A DNA stretch of 64,000 bases. Origin: Phoronis australis (Eukaryota; Phoronida; Phoronidae). Where the stretch lies: assembly GCA_002633005.1 (NCBI GenBank), contig NMRA01000076.1, positions 870,748-934,747 of the forward strand, read 5' to 3'. Numbering within the stretch: position 1 is the stretch's first letter; each line of letters starts with the position of its first letter. Shown piece after piece: positions 62,636-64,000 of the stretch. Both the position numbers and the translations under genes were made by a program. The notes under the pieces were generated by a model that worked only from the letters and a program-made list of their open reading frames with translations, did not search any database and was not told where the DNA came from.

Positions 62636-62705
62636 GGGTTGCTTCAGCAATAGAGCGTTCGACTGCTGTTGCGGTTAGTAGGTTCGAATCCGCGCTAATG
62701 CTAAC
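62636..62705 (+). pseudogene. tRNA-like sequence (pseudo-tRNA or SINE head)
   Basis: Box A-like TTGCTTCAGCAATAGAGC and box B GGTTCGAATCC at the right spacing. No proper anticodon stem or acceptor stem pairs, so it is probably a SINE head or decayed tRNA rather than a working gene. Confidence 0.5.
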
Positions 62706-63106
62706 TTCTGCAAAATGTCTTTCTAACAAGAGTATCCAATCTTTACTAAAATTCAGGGAGCAATTATAGACTAACTCACCCTTAGGATGCCCCATAAACA
62801 GTGAATTGTTGTCACCACTTCAATTCTAGAGTTTTGCTTTTGTGCTGGTCCAAACGTCTCAAATTGTCACAGCTTCAAAATCGTGACGATTTGGGTCAGC
62901 GCTGAGGCCCAAACTGTCACAACAATTCTTGGGTGTGTCCATTCGCGCTTGTACTATAGTGGGCCTTGCACAGACCATGTCCGTTTGTTTGCAGCATCTG
63001 TAAACAGCAATTTTTACATATTTGGACGGTATGCAGAAAGTCTTATAATTCTGAAATCTTTAGAAGATTGAGAACTGAACATACAACACACTGAACAATG
63101 CCCAAC

Positions 63107-63260
63107 CAGTGCTGTAGTGGGGCTTAGACGCACGTACAGGGTGTAGGCGCAGCCAACCCCCTTTTGGCATTTGAACGTAGCGCCTACGCACCGTAAGTTA
63201 CGTTCAACACTCTAGGTGATACGGTGGGCTTTGGCGCCTAACTTTACCACTACAGCACTG
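63107..63260. mobile_element. hAT-like MITE, 154 bp, with 8-bp target-site duplication
   Basis: Perfect 14-bp terminal inverted repeats CAGTGCTGTAGTGG / CCACTACAGCACTG. Flanks TGCCCAAC (63099-63106) and TGCCCAAT (63261-63268) match at 7 of 8 bases, the hAT signature. Inner part GC-rich and partly self-complementary (GGCGC, GTAGGCGC). Confidence 0.88.
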
Positions 63261-63882
63261 TGCCCAATATTGAGAAAAACTTTACATGTGGCAAAATAAT
63301 TCATGCCTATGAATATATTCAGGCTGTTTTCAATTTGCAAACAGTAGCAGTCACTGTGCTGTTCTCACTGGGTTTTGTCCAGCAGTGCCCAAACTGCCGA
63401 CTTTCTTACACCCTTTCGAAAACTCTGTGGTGAATAAAAAGAAACGTTGTGAGACGTTTCCTTTCAAAAACGCCACACATGACCACAGAAACTGTCTCAT
63501 ATTTTGGACCTTTCATTTTCATCGAAAAAGGTAGCGAGGTTTCACAGTGGGGCCATCCAATCAGAGTTATTGCTATTCTTAGATGTTTGAGGGCTGACGA
63601 AATCAAAATCGAACCACATTCCTCAGGCACTGAGCGGCAATGCAACAATGCTACACAGGTCCGCCAGTGTAACTACTCCCCAATCAGTTGGCCTTTATCA
63701 TTTCACGTGTTCCCAAGAAGGAAGTCAGATTCACTGAACCATAGCTCAAAATGTCTCCAAATCTAGCTTAAAGAAATGAATTAATAGCGAGTGACTTGAC
63801 CGCGATTACAGTTTACAGTGTCACCGTAGCCAACCAGGATAAACAAAGACATGTAAATTGAAGAAGGTACTAACTAGCAAGC

Positions 63883-63987
63883 AAGTGAACGCCCTTTGGT
63901 TGACCAAAGTTGGTTGGGCAGCAGTCATAGGAAGGTTCAAAGATAAAGGGCCTGACAACAGCACGGATTGTCTACGGGCGTTCACTT
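63883..63987. mobile_element. Small palindromic element at the right edge
   Basis: Perfect 12-bp inverted repeats AAGTGAACGCCC / GGGCGTTCACTT, 105 bp end to end, with an inner palindrome CTTTGGTTGACCAAAG. No target duplication was settled. Confidence 0.6.
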
Positions 63988-64000
63988 CCACCTCTAGGGA

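Noticed and set aside
62636..62705. Functional tRNA gene
   Set aside because: A and B boxes are present, but the acceptor and anticodon stems do not pair.

Overview
This is a stretch of animal nuclear DNA, not a bacterial or viral sequence. It is AT-rich, the two long genes are split into about twenty short exons each with GT-AG introns, and the spacers carry SINE-like, hAT-like and foldback repeats. The protein sequences look like those of a marine invertebrate, most likely a lophotrochozoan such as a mollusc. That placement is an inference from the general look of the proteins; no species can be named.

Layout. Bases 1-4346 hold repeats and no recognised exon. From 4347 to 23333 on the minus strand lies BCAS3 (rudhira), a WD40-propeller protein, as 21 coding exons; its last exon(s) are missing or lie off the left edge. 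About 1.7 kb further on, and head-to-head with it, EXOC1 (exocyst subunit 1, Sec3) runs on the plus strand from 25001 to 47486 as 20 coding exons encoding about 913 residues. Inside EXOC1 a 1.7 kb block with exons 14 and 15 is present twice, the copies joined at a single N (40964). This is most likely two alleles laid end to end by the assembler. From 47487 to 51396 there is spacer with small transposon remnants. An intronless cytosolic HSP70 gene (637 residues) lies on the minus strand at 51397-53310, with heat-shock elements upstream. After a further spacer, an intronless 211-residue APRT-like phosphoribosyltransferase gene lies on the plus strand at 57366-58001. The right end (58002-64000) is mobile-element territory: a foldback element of about 1.8 kb, two hAT-like elements, a tRNA-like sequence and a small palindromic element at the edge.

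The four genes do not form a pathway. BCAS3 (cytoskeleton, phosphoinositide binding, autophagy sites) and EXOC1 (vesicle tethering) may share a divergent promoter region. HSP70 is a stress chaperone. The substrate of the phosphoribosyltransferase is unknown.

I looked for a new biological system and found no convincing one. The most useful observations are the duplicated EXOC1 block, a GT microsatellite that forms an EXOC1 splice donor, the unusual PRPP loop of the phosphoribosyltransferase, and several structured non-coding repeats. All comparisons with human proteins are from memory; no database was searched.
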